Below are positions 23,182 to 30,238 of a stretch of DNA of 64,000 bases, piece by piece (position 1 is the stretch's first letter; each line of letters opens with the position of its first letter). Position numbers and translations under genes: made by a program. The notes beneath the pieces are model-generated. The model did no database searches and was not told the DNA's origin. It worked only from the letters and a program-made list of their open reading frames with translations. Origin of the DNA: an uncultured Christensenellaceae bacterium (GTDB lineage Bacteria; Bacillota; Clostridia; Christensenellales; Borkfalkiaceae); NCBI GenBank assembly GCA_910586825.1, contig CAJUJF010000009.1, positions 1 to 64,000 on the forward strand. Direction: 5' to 3'.

Positions 23182-24234
23182 ATGAAAGTCGAAATTTGTG
23201 GATTAAATCAAGATGAAACATATCTGTGTAAACCCAAAGAGGTGCTCGCTTTCTTTAAGGGGGAGAATATTAAGATTACATTCGGTTATGTTTTTAGCAG
23301 GAACGAAGAGGAGAACAGCAAAGCCTGTAACATGCCTTACCGCCGCTTCGAAGAGAAGCTCAGACTTTCCCGCGGTACGGTCGCGCGCGGCATTTCTACG
23401 TTGAAAAACGCGGAAATTATCTATCAGGACAAGTCCCGACGTTCCGGCGCCGCTTATTCTTGCGCCGCGCCGCAAAGGAGCGGAATCAAAATTGAGCTCT
23501 ACCTCTATCATACTAAGTTCAACGTGCGCGGAGAATTAAAACCGCGCTATCTGACGCAATCCGAAATCAACGTACTTTGTCTGATGAAAACGCATTGCAG
23601 TAATCCAAAAGGCGATGGTTTGTTTCGCGGATCTGTCCGGGGGATTTCGAAAACCTTGAACCTATCAAAAACGACCGTACAAAAAGCAATCGACGTTCTG
23701 ATGCACGCAGAACTTATCTTCCGCACGGACAAAAACAAAGGTCTGAACGGACATAAGCGGAGCGCGTTTACCGTCAACGAGAAACTACTCCGCAGGGCGG
23801 AAAAAAATTACAAGCAAGCGTCGCAAGCACAGGACGAACCGAAAAAGCCCAACACGTTATCGGAATACGAACACGCCGCCGATGCACGCGCCGAACGCGA
23901 ACGGTACTATTCCAATCTTCGCGATTTCGCCTGGGCGCGCGTAGAAGCCTTTCAAACACGGCTCGATGCAGACGTTACATACAAGCGCGTAAACAGCTTG
24001 TGCCGAGCGGTAGAGCCCAAGATCGAGCGTGCTAAGCTCTATTCCCTTCCCGATCTTGCACTACTCCTGCGCGATCAGAAACGATTGCAAGGCGAACGCG
24101 CAAAGCGCATGGCGGAGCTGGGAATTTACGAAACCGACTTACAGCCGATCTGGAAATGCTCGAAGTGTTCCGATTCCGGATACCTTCCGAACGGACGAAT
24201 GTGCGGGTGTTACCCCCAAGGGGGTGCGCGATGA
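23182..24234 (+). CDS. Winged-helix protein with C-terminal zinc-finger-like tail
   Basis: 350 residues. Two winged-helix-like units are visible: FEEKLRLSRGTVARGISTLKNAEI (about 50-75) and ISKTLNLSKTTVQKAIDVLMHAEL (about 155-178). The last 25 residues hold CSKCSDSGYLPNGRMCGC, a CxxC...CxC finger like that at the head of DnaC/DnaI-type helicase loaders. The layout suggests a replication initiator or regulator of an integrated element. GC content changes within the gene, AT-rich before about 23,330 and GC-rich after. No good ribosome binding site is seen at the ATG. Confidence 0.55.
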   Translation: MKVEICGLNQDETYLCKPKEVLAFFKGENIKITFGYVFSRNEEENSKACNMPYRRFEEKLRLSRGTVARGISTLKNAEIIYQDKSRRSGAAYSCAAPQRSGIKIELYLYHTKFNVRGELKPRYLTQSEINVLCLMKTHCSNPKGDGLFRGSVRGISKTLNLSKTTVQKAIDVLMHAELIFRTDKNKGLNGHKRSAFTVNEKLLRRAEKNYKQASQAQDEPKKPNTLSEYEHAADARAERERYYSNLRDFAWARVEAFQTRLDADVTYKRVNSLCRAVEPKIERAKLYSLPDLALLLRDQKRLQGERAKRMAELGIYETDLQPIWKCSKCSDSGYLPNGRMCGCYPQGGAR

Positions 24235-24317
24235 TCTGCACGGTTTCTTGTAGGCGAACTGAATAAACAAGCGATTGAGCGCGGATAACCGCGCTTATAA
24301 ACGTTAAGAGATTTCTA

Positions 24318-24346
24318 CCCGCACGGAGAAAACCGAGCGGGTTTTT
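24318..24346 (+). terminator. Terminator after the winged-helix gene
   Basis: CCCGC/GCGGG stem with a 14-base loop, followed by TTTTTCTTT. Confidence 0.75.
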
Positions 24347-24527
24347 CTTTGCGTTCATTAGTGTTTCAATAATAATACTTTCAAAGTCCGAAAATCGGTA
24401 CGGTGTCAGTCCAAAAAGTGGTACAGTGGATATCTATATATTATAGAGAATCTCTTAAAAATCAGAATACGCGGCGCGCCCATAAAAATGGTCGCAAGCC
24501 GCGCATAAGCAAGACAGAAACCGCCCG

Positions 24528-24549
24528 GACGGGCGGTTTGGATCCGAAA
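24528..24549. terminator. Perfect 10-bp inverted repeat
   Basis: AAACCGCCCG, GA, CGGGCGGTTT. The AAA/TTT ends allow termination in either direction. No gene leads into it directly. Confidence 0.5.
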
Positions 24550-24689
24550 CGGCATATCCGAAAAATTTTTTAGGCTGTTTTTTACCCGAAAAAAATTTTC
24601 TATGAAGATTTTCCCATACGGAAAAATCTTCAAGAAAAATTTGTATGCGGAAGGGCAAGCCCTTACCCCCATAATACGCCTCCGTCGAT

Positions 24690-24727
24690 ACCGGCACAAG
24701 GGTTCGCACGCTTCCCCTTGTGCCGGT
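24690..24727. repeat. Perfect 13-bp inverted repeat with 12-base loop
   Basis: ACCGGCACAAGGG / CCCTTGTGCCGGT. No T-run on either strand, so it is not an obvious terminator. A protein-binding or element-end role is possible. Confidence 0.6.
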
Positions 24728-24885
24728 ATTGTCGCTTAATCATCGACCCCTTTCTCCGATTAACCGACACCGCCCCGCCGCGTCATCTCCGCACCCTTTC
24801 GCCGTTCCTTCCGCTCTGCTCTCTCTTTCCGACGTTGGCTTGTCTGTTCCCCACCGTGCCGAACTCCCCGCGCCGTTCCTTCCGC

Positions 24886-24914
24886 TTGACTTTCCCGCGG
24901 CAATATGCTATACT
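24886..24914 (+). promoter_or_regulatory. Promoter of the 35-residue ORF
   Basis: TTGACT (24886-24891), 17-base spacer, TATACT (24909-24914). The predicted start is near 24921, giving an ~80-base leader. Confidence 0.85.
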
Positions 24915-24961
24915 CGTTTTAAGCAACAGGGTGTGCTGTACGGCGGTTTGCTCCCGCAGGG

Positions 24962-24982
24962 GGAAATTATGAGATAATTTCC
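24962..24982 (+). promoter_or_regulatory. Leader hairpin just ahead of the ribosome binding site
   Basis: Perfect 9-bp stem GGAAATTAT/ATAATTTCC with a 3-base loop, ending six bases before AGGGGGTGG. It may affect translation or stability of the small-ORF mRNA. Confidence 0.6.
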
Positions 24983-25001
24983 TTTCAAGGGGGTGGTGCT
25001 T

Positions 25002-25109
25002 ATGAACGAGCTGAACGATCTCATCGCTAAGCTCGCGGAGCTGGTTAAACAGCTTTTCGAGCTTCTCGACAATATCGAGTACATAGCGATTAAGCGCATA
25101 AAAAAATAA
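25002..25109 (+). CDS. 35-residue amphipathic peptide, possible type I toxin
   Basis: MNELNDLIAKLAELVKQL followed by FELLDNIEYIAIKRIKK: a leucine-heptad amphipathic helix with a basic tail. AAGGGGGTGG lies five bases before the ATG. It has its own consensus promoter, a structured leader and a hairpin terminator overlapping its last codons, and an opposing consensus promoter 90 bases downstream. That is the layout of Bacillota type I toxin/antisense RNA loci. The peptide is more charged than classical holin-like toxins, so toxicity is inference. Confidence 0.65.
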   Translation: MNELNDLIAKLAELVKQLFELLDNIEYIAIKRIKK

Positions 25110-25193
25110 CCGCCCTAATAGCTGGTAACTTACGGGGACGGTTATTTTAATCGTATACTGGGGTTAACCGCTGAACGGTTTCGCCCTGTTGCC
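25100..25193 (-). ncRNA. Predicted antisense RNA to the small peptide mRNA
   Basis: A minus-strand promoter (25199-25227) would start an RNA near 25193 that runs through the shared hairpin. It would be complementary to the 3' part of the peptide transcript. It contains an inner hairpin, AACCGTTCAGCGGTT, about 25164-25179. The 3' end is placed at the shared terminator; not experimentally known. Confidence 0.55.
25104..25147. terminator. Bidirectional terminator shared by peptide mRNA and antisense RNA
   Basis: AAATAACCG (25104-25112) pairs with CGGTTATTT (25139-25147), extended by CCC/GGG. T-rich on both strands, and it includes the stop codon region of the peptide gene. Confidence 0.75.
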
Positions 25194-25198
25194 CTTTT

Positions 25199-25227
25199 AT
25201 TTTATCACGGTAGAATTAAGAAGTCAA
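25199..25227 (-). promoter_or_regulatory. Promoter of the predicted antisense RNA
   Basis: TTGACT (25222-25227), 17-base spacer, TAAAAT (25199-25204) on the minus strand. Confidence 0.8.
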
Positions 25228-25251
25228 GAAAATTTTGAGATTCCTTGAATT

Positions 25252-25274
25252 TTGGGGGCAAAATTGGGGGCAAA
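25252..25274. repeat. Tandem TTGGGGGCAAA repeat, possible attachment site
   Basis: TTGGGGGCAAA at 25252 and again at 25264, a 12-base period, about 85 bases beyond the 3' end of tRNA-Glu. Similar GGGGGCAAA tandems flank integrated elements in gut clostridia as I recall. No partner copy was found at the other side because the element runs off the window. Confidence 0.45.
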
Positions 25275-25320
25275 CAACAAAAAGAGGGTAAAAACAAGCA
25301 TTTTTGAGTTAAAATATTGA

Positions 25321-25357
25321 AAAAAAGAGGTTTTCTTTTATAAAAAACCTCTTTTTT
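25321..25357 (-). terminator. Terminator of the tRNA cluster
   Basis: AAAAAAGAGGTTTT / AAAACCTCTTTTTT type inverted repeat directly after the tRNA-Glu 3' end, T-rich on both strands. Confidence 0.85.
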
Positions 25358-25358
25358 G

Positions 25359-25433
25359 TGGTGACCCGTACGGGAATCGAACCCATGATACCACCGTGAA
25401 AGGGTGATGTCTTAACCTCTTGACCAACGGGCC
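25359..25433 (-). tRNA. tRNA-Glu (anticodon TTC)
   Basis: Cloverleaf with acceptor GGCCCGT/ACGGGTC, anticodon loop CTTTCAC and T-loop GGTTCGATTCC; the CCA end is encoded. Its 3' end faces the mobile-element side, the usual side for tRNA-targeted integration. Confidence 0.95.
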
Positions 25434-25462
25434 TTTTTTAAAACGGCAATCAAGCCGTTTTT

Positions 25463-25539
25463 TGGTAGCGATGAGTGGAGTCGAACCGCTGACCTATCGG
25501 GTATGAACCGATCGCTCTAACCAACTAAGCTACATCGCC
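25463..25539 (-). tRNA. tRNA-Met or Ile2 (anticodon CAT)
   Basis: Anticodon loop TTCATAC in an ATCGG/CCGAT stem, T-loop GGTTCGACTCC, CCA encoded. The acceptor begins GGCGATG with a G-T first pair. An elongator, since the initiator lies next to it. CAT-anticodon isoleucine tRNA is the alternative. Confidence 0.9.
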
Positions 25540-25542
25540 ATT

Positions 25543-25619
<77 letters not shown>

Positions 25620-25766
25620 ATATAGGTAATCGGTTCTTCAACCGAATAGCTTATTTATTTTAACGGAATCGGCGCGCTTTGTCAACTGTTTTTAAACATA
25701 AATCAATATTTTCCGAAGAAAATCCCGCAAGACTTTTTGAAAGACTTCGCAACAAACGCGAGCGTC

Positions 25767-26357
25767 TCATTTTCGTTGCGAATAAACACACCCGCAATAG
25801 TTCTGGCGATACAACCCGTATTGTTTCGAAAGCGCAACCGATTCGTAATATCCGCCCCGTTTTTTAAAATCGGACGGCAAATATTTGACCCCGTACAGGT
25901 CTTGCAATTCGTAACCGATTTCGTTGATCAGCGCGGCGTTTTTGAGGGGCGAAACGGTCAGCGTCGTCCCGAAATAGTCAAATCCCCCCGCTTTTGCCGC
26001 CCGCGCCGTTTTTTCCAACCGCAAACGAAAACACCGCGAACACCGTGCGCCGCCCTCGGGTTCTTGTTCGTATCCCTCGACGGCTTCCGCAAACTCCTCG
26101 GGAGAATAATCGCAATCGAGAAAATCCGCATATCCCGTTTCCCGCAAAAATCTCAACTGCTCCGATTTGCGCTTCACATACTCCGCTTCGCAGTCCAGAT
26201 TGGGATTATAATAAAACACGGTGACGCGGAACGCTTTCGCCGTCTCTTTCAAACAATACGAAGAACAGGGCGCGCAGCAACTGTGCAGAAGCAACTTACC
26301 GCCCTTTCCTTCCGAGATCAGCGCACGCATTCTTTCGTCATAGTTCACCGCATTCAT
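25767..26357 (-). CDS. queH: Epoxyqueuosine reductase QueH
   Basis: 196 residues from the ATG at 26357, which overlaps the pdxT stop (ATGA). Motifs: LLHSCCAPCSSYCL near residue 22, YYNPNLDCEAEYVKR near 50, ARCSRCFRLRLEKTA near 105, and NYCGCVYS at the C-terminus. The cysteine pairs bind iron-sulfur cofactors in this family (former DUF208). QueH reduces epoxyqueuosine to queuosine in tRNA and replaces the unrelated QueG. No other queuosine genes are adjacent. Confidence 0.9.
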   Translation of the reverse strand: MNAVNYDERMRALISEGKGGKLLLHSCCAPCSSYCLKETAKAFRVTVFYYNPNLDCEAEYVKRKSEQLRFLRETGYADFLDCDYSPEEFAEAVEGYEQEPEGGARCSRCFRLRLEKTARAAKAGGFDYFGTTLTVSPLKNAALINEIGYELQDLYGVKYLPSDFKKRGGYYESVALSKQYGLYRQNYCGCVYSQRK

Positions 26358-26923
26358 GCGTCGCGCACCATGTCGAGAAAATAAGCGTGGATCCGAAGAT
26401 CGTCCGTCAGTTCCGGATGAAACGCGGTTGCGAGTTGACTGTCTTTCCGCACGGCAACCGCTTTTCCCGCGACTTCCGCAAGCGCTTCCGCGCCCTGCCC
26501 GACCTCTTCGATATACGGCGCGCGAATAAATACCGCCGGATAGTTTCCGATCCCCTTTACCGTGAGGTCCGTCCGGAAAGAACCGAGCTGTCTGCCGTAA
26601 GCGTTCCTCTTTACCGTCACGGGCAACGTACCGAAATACACGTTCCGATCGTTGCTCAGTCGATCGGCAAGCAAGATCAAGCCCGCGCAAGTGCCGAATA
26701 CGGGCAACCCGCCCGCGATCGCCGCCCGTACCGGATCGAAAAGCCCCTCCTCGCGAAGGAGCTTCCCCTGTACGGTCGACTCCCCGCCGGGGAGAACGAT
26801 TCCGTCCAAACCGTCCGAAAAATGCGTGCGGCGGCGGATTTCCACCGTTTCCGCGCCCAGCTTTTCCAACGCGATACGGTGTTCGAGAAACGCTCCTTGA
26901 AGAGCAAAAATACCGATTTTCAT
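26354..26923 (-). CDS. pdxT: Pyridoxal 5'-phosphate synthase glutaminase subunit PdxT
   Basis: 189 residues, normal length. Class I glutamine amidotransferase: GGESTVQGKLL near residue 46, nucleophile Cys in FGTCAGLILLAD near 79, and the His/Glu pair in TAFHPELTDD near 170. It makes ammonia for PdxS in the DXP-independent route to PLP. It lies 59 bases after pdxS, with an intergenic hairpin (GCGGAAC/GTTCCGC). No Shine-Dalgarno is visible before its ATG. Confidence 0.95.
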   Translation of the reverse strand: MKIGIFALQGAFLEHRIALEKLGAETVEIRRRTHFSDGLDGIVLPGGESTVQGKLLREEGLFDPVRAAIAGGLPVFGTCAGLILLADRLSNDRNVYFGTLPVTVKRNAYGRQLGSFRTDLTVKGIGNYPAVFIRAPYIEEVGQGAEALAEVAGKAVAVRKDSQLATAFHPELTDDLRIHAYFLDMVRDA

Positions 26924-26982
26924 AATTTACCGTATAAAATCGCGGAACCGCCTTTTCGAACAAGGCGCGTTCCGCGTCAATC

Positions 26983-27858
26983 TCACTTTCCGCGTTCCGC
27001 CATCAGGAGCGCGATTTCCTGTTCGTTGATGCCGACCATCGCTTCGCCCAGATCTTCCGACAGCTCCGCAAGAATCTTCGGATTCTCGTAATTCGTGACC
27101 GCCTGTACGATCGCGCGGGCGCGCTTCGCGGGATTTCCCGATTTAAAAATTCCGCTTCCGACAAACACGCCTTCCGCACCGAGTTGCATCATGAGCGCGG
27201 CGTCCGCAGGGGTCGCAACCCCGCCCGCCGCAAAATTGACGACGGGAAGTTTCCCGTTCTCGTGTACAAAACGGATCAGTTCGTAAGGAACGCGCAACGA
27301 CTTAGCTTCTTCAAACAACTCGTCCTCGGTCATCGAAACGACTTTGCGGATCTCGCTCTGCATCATGCGCATGTGCCGCACCGCTTGTACGACGTCGCCC
27401 GTACCGGGTTCGCCCTTGGTGCGGATCATCGCCGCGCCCTCTGCGATACGGCGAAGGGCTTCGCCCAGATCTTTCGCGCCGCACACGAAAGGAACGTCGA
27501 ATTTATTCTTGTTGATATGATACACGTCGTCGGCGGGAGAAAGAACCTCGCTCTCGTCGATATAATCGATTTCGATCGCCTGCAAGATCTGCGCTTCGGC
27601 AATGTGACCGATACGGCATTTCGCCATAACGGGTATGGAAACCGCATTCTGAATCCCTTTGATCATTTTGGGATCGGACATACGGGAAACTCCGCCCGCC
27701 GCGCGGATATCCGCAGGAATGCGTTCGAGCGCCATGACCGCGCACGCGCCCGCCTCCTCCGCGATTTTTGCCTGTTCGGGCGTCGTCACGTCCATGATCA
27801 CGCCGCCCTTTAACATCTGCGCCAGATTCTTATTCAGTTCAAAGCGTTCGTTTGCCAT
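26983..27858 (-). CDS. pdxS: Pyridoxal 5'-phosphate synthase subunit PdxS
   Basis: 291 residues, full length and highly conserved: KGGVIMDVTTPEQAKIAEEA near residue 17, RMSDPKMIKGIQNAVSIPVMAK, the catalytic lysine in this MAK context, and GEPGTGDVVQAVRHMR near 150. A TIM-barrel enzyme making PLP from ribose 5-phosphate, glyceraldehyde 3-phosphate and ammonia from PdxT. Own promoter at 27920-27948 with a ~55-base leader. Confidence 0.97.
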   Translation of the reverse strand: MANERFELNKNLAQMLKGGVIMDVTTPEQAKIAEEAGACAVMALERIPADIRAAGGVSRMSDPKMIKGIQNAVSIPVMAKCRIGHIAEAQILQAIEIDYIDESEVLSPADDVYHINKNKFDVPFVCGAKDLGEALRRIAEGAAMIRTKGEPGTGDVVQAVRHMRMMQSEIRKVVSMTEDELFEEAKSLRVPYELIRFVHENGKLPVVNFAAGGVATPADAALMMQLGAEGVFVGSGIFKSGNPAKRARAIVQAVTNYENPKILAELSEDLGEAMVGINEQEIALLMAERGK

Positions 27859-27919
27859 ATTCTACTCCTTGTAACCGTCCGTTCGTCCCATCGGATTCCC
27901 GAAAACGGATTTTTCCGTA

Positions 27920-27948
27920 ATTATATCACTTTCCGCACCCTCGGTCAA
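27920..27948 (-). promoter_or_regulatory. Promoter of pdxS-pdxT-queH
   Basis: TTGACC (27943-27948), 17 bases, TATAAT (27920-27925), minus strand. Confidence 0.85.
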
Positions 27949-27963
27949 ACGTACGGATACGAT

Positions 27964-29622
27964 TTATTTCAGTCCCGCAAAATAATTGTTGACTGCGGAG
28001 ACGAGCGCGGAAACGGACGCGCGGATAATATCCGAATTTTCTCCCGCGCCCCAGAACACCCCGCCGTCTGTCTCGACCCCGACAAAAGAAACCGCCTGCG
28101 CGAACGAACCCGAAGAAAGCGCGTGCTGTTCATAACCTGTAAGCGTATAATCGATCGCAAAATATTTTTTGATCGCATTCGAAACGGCGTCGAGCCTCCC
28201 GTTGCCGGACGAAGCGATCGTTGCGCGCATGCCCTCGCAAAGGATTTCCACCTCGGCGGTAATGCCGTTCTCCTGTCTGAAATGCACCTCTCCGAGATCG
28301 AACTTCGCGCGGGGTTTCAGATACCCGCTCACGAACACGTCGAAAATTTCAGGCGCTTTCAACTCCCGATGCTGCGTATCGGAAACGTGCTTCACACGGT
28401 AACTGACCGCCTCTTTCATCGCGGGCGGAAGTTTGATTCCGTAAGCCGTTTCGAGAATATACCCGACGCCACCCTTTCCCGACTGGGAATTGATGCGGAT
28501 CACGTCGGAATCGTAAACTCTGCCCACGTCGGCGGGATCGATCGGAAGATAGGGCACGTTCCATTCGGTCAGCTCTTTTTCCGCGCGGTACTTCATGCCC
28601 TTGGCGATCGCGTCCTGATGAGAACCGGAAAACGCGGCAAAGACGAGTTCCCCCGCATAGGGCTGGCGCGCGCCGATCGGCATGCCGGTATGCTTCTGGT
28701 AGAGCGCGGAAATCACGGGCATGTTCGAAAAGTCCAATCCCGTTTCCACCCCCTGAGAATACATATTCATCGCAAGCGTAACGATATCGCAATTCCCCGT
28801 GCGTTCGCCGTTCCCGAACAGCGTCCCTTCTACACGGTCCGCGCCCGCCAATAATCCGAATTCCGCCGCGGCGACGCCCGTCCCGCGGTCGTTGTGCGGA
28901 TGCAGGGAAATGACGGTATTTTCACGGTACTTTATGTGTTTGTGCAGATACTCGATTTGTTGCGCGTACACGTGCGGCATCGCGTTTTCCACCGTCGCGG
29001 GCAGATTGACGATCGCCTTGCGATCCGCCGTCGGCTGCCAGACGTCAAGCACGGCGTTCACGACTTCGAGCGCGTATTCCGGCTCCGTACCGGTGAAGCT
29101 TTCGGGCGAATATTCGAAGCGGTAGTTTTCCCCCGCCTCCTCCGTCAGCCGCTTTAACAGCTTCGCGCCGTCCACCGCGATTTTTTTAATCTCTTCCTTG
29201 CTCTTGCGGAAAACCTGTTCCCGCTGCGCGACGGAAGTGGAATTATAAACGTGCACGATGACGTTCTTCGCGCCTTTGATCGCCTCGAACGTCTTTTTAA
29301 TAATGTGTTCCCGCGCTTGCGTCAGAACCTGTACGGTCACGTCGTCCGGAATCAGCCCCCGCTCGATCAGTGCCCGAAGAAATTCGTACTCCGTTTCGCT
29401 CGCCGCGGGAAACCCGACCTCGATTTCTTTAAAACCGATCCCGACGAGGAGGTTGAAAAATTCCAGCTTCGTTTCCAGCGTCATCGGATCGACAAGCGCC
29501 TGATTCCCGTCGCGCAGATCGACGCTGCACCAAACGGGCGCGCGTTCGATCATGTTTTTATCCGCCCAATCTCTGCACGGCTCGGAAGGAAGTATAAACT
29601 GTTTGCAATATTTTTTTTGCAT
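27964..29622 (-). CDS. leuA: 2-isopropylmalate synthase
   Basis: 552 residues, the long LeuA type with a C-terminal leucine-binding regulatory domain (from about 430). SVDLRDGNQALVDPMTLETK near 33 holds the DxRDG metal/substrate motif, SLHPHNDRGTGVAAAE near 240 the HxHND motif, and LFGNGERTGNCDIVTLAMN follows. It condenses acetyl-CoA with 2-oxoisovalerate in leucine synthesis. The gene stands alone; leuBCD are not in view. The last residues after GGVFWGAGENSDI fit the family. The start follows a structured leader with an intrinsic terminator. Confidence 0.95.
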   Translation of the reverse strand: MQKKYCKQFILPSEPCRDWADKNMIERAPVWCSVDLRDGNQALVDPMTLETKLEFFNLLVGIGFKEIEVGFPAASETEYEFLRALIERGLIPDDVTVQVLTQAREHIIKKTFEAIKGAKNVIVHVYNSTSVAQREQVFRKSKEEIKKIAVDGAKLLKRLTEEAGENYRFEYSPESFTGTEPEYALEVVNAVLDVWQPTADRKAIVNLPATVENAMPHVYAQQIEYLHKHIKYRENTVISLHPHNDRGTGVAAAEFGLLAGADRVEGTLFGNGERTGNCDIVTLAMNMYSQGVETGLDFSNMPVISALYQKHTGMPIGARQPYAGELVFAAFSGSHQDAIAKGMKYRAEKELTEWNVPYLPIDPADVGRVYDSDVIRINSQSGKGGVGYILETAYGIKLPPAMKEAVSYRVKHVSDTQHRELKAPEIFDVFVSGYLKPRAKFDLGEVHFRQENGITAEVEILCEGMRATIASSGNGRLDAVSNAIKKYFAIDYTLTGYEQHALSSGSFAQAVSFVGVETDGGVFWGAGENSDIIRASVSALVSAVNNYFAGLK

Positions 29623-29735
29623 TTTTTTACCTCGCTCGGATTTCGGTATAAAAAAAGGCGCCCTCGGAATACCTGAGGCGGGCTTTCGTCCGTTCGCGAC
29701 GACTTTCCCCTCTTGTTGCAGGGAAAGCCACCTGT
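29623..29735 (-). promoter_or_regulatory. leuA leader: Attenuator-type leader of leuA
   Basis: From the predicted start near 29735 the RNA can fold CTTTCCC with GGGAAAG (loop of about 11 bases). Alternatively GGCTTT can pair with AAAGCC further down. It then forms a CGCCTC/GAGGGCG hairpin followed by seven U residues (29651-29680), an intrinsic terminator about 30 bases before the ATG. No T-box AGGGTGGNACCGCG signature, ykkC-like motif or leucine-rich leader peptide was recognised. Confidence 0.6.
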
Positions 29736-29740
29736 GAATA

Positions 29741-29769
29741 ATTATAACTTATTTTGCAATTTTATGCAA
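29741..29769 (-). promoter_or_regulatory. Promoter of leuA
   Basis: TTGCAT (29764-29769), 17 bases, TATAAT (29741-29746), minus strand. Confidence 0.8.
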
Positions 29770-29799
29770 CTAAAATCGTATCGAAACGTAAATTCGCTT

Positions 29800-30186
29800 T
29801 CAGCGCGCAAGACGGGTGCACTCCGCGCAAACACCGTAAAACTGCACCTCGCAGCCTTCGATCGCGAAGCCCTCTGCACGCGCGTTTTCAAGCGCGTTCG
29901 CAACGGAAAGCGCGACGTCGGCGACCTTTCCGCAAACGCGGCAACGGGCGTGCGCGTGCGGGGAAAGCGTGACGTCGTAACGCGCGTCGCTACCCGAAAG
30001 ACGCAGTTTCCGCACTTTACCGGACTCCGCAAATCCGCCGAGAACGCGGAACACCGTGCCGCGACTCACGGAAGGGTGCGTCGCGCGCACGCAATCGAAC
30101 ACCTCCGTCGCCGTCGGATGATCGAGCGAACAAAGCGCTTCGTAAACCGCTTGTTTCTGTTTCGTATTGCGTTCTGCTTTCTGCAA
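29800..30186 (-). CDS. Fur-family metalloregulator (PerR/Fur/Zur type)
   Basis: 128 residues from a TTG at 30186. That codon is preferred because AAGGAG lies six bases before it, while the upstream ATG at 30207 is inside a terminator stem and has no ribosome binding site. N-terminal winged helix: TKQKQAVYEALCSLDHPTAT, then SRGTVFRVLGGFAE. Metal sites: HAHARCRVCGK (CxxC near 88) and CAECTRLAR at the end. Subtype cannot be decided by eye. It binds operator DNA in a metal- or peroxide-dependent way. Confidence 0.85.
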   Translation of the reverse strand: MQKAERNTKQKQAVYEALCSLDHPTATEVFDCVRATHPSVSRGTVFRVLGGFAESGKVRKLRLSGSDARYDVTLSPHAHARCRVCGKVADVALSVANALENARAEGFAIEGCEVQFYGVCAECTRLAR

Positions 30187-30205
30187 ACTTCGCTCCTTAA
30201 AAAGC

Positions 30206-30228
30206 ATGCCGTCCGAAACGGACGGCAT
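30206..30228 (-). terminator. Terminator between yrzB-like gene and fur
   Basis: Perfect 10-bp stem ATGCCGTCCG/CGGACGGCAT with a 3-base loop. On the minus strand it runs into GCTTTTTAAGGAG, so its U-tract directly precedes the ribosome binding site of the Fur-family gene. Confidence 0.8.
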
Positions 30229-30238
30229 ATCCGTCCGT

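Larger units (their letters stand above)
24235..25001. other. Intergenic scar region rich in inverted repeats
   Basis: No convincing gene in 767 bases. It contains a 6-bp hairpin GCGCGG/CCGCGC (about 24,278), a terminator (24318-24346), a perfect 10-bp stem (24528-24549), a 9-bp stem (24604-24631), a perfect 13-bp stem (24690-24727), and the promoter and leader of the small ORF at 25002. The density of inverted repeats and the sharp base-composition swings suggest old insertions. Confidence 0.6.

Noticed and set aside
24400..24430. GGTACgGTG...GGTACaGTG pair resembling an IS21-type transposon end
   Set aside because: Only one end-like segment, no transposase and no target-site duplication; similarity is from memory only.
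24718..24977. 84-85-codon plus-strand frames before the small peptide gene
   Set aside because: Pro/Arg/Leu-rich shadow frames overlapping a promoter and leader, with no start signals.
25767..26963. 398-codon extension of queH upstream through pdxT
   Set aside because: The extra part is the out-of-frame shadow of pdxT; the ATG at 26357 overlaps the pdxT stop and gives the family's usual length.
27858..27919. Riboswitch ahead of pdxS
   Set aside because: The leader is only about 55 bases with a minor ACGGA/TCCGT hairpin; too short and without a recognisable motif.
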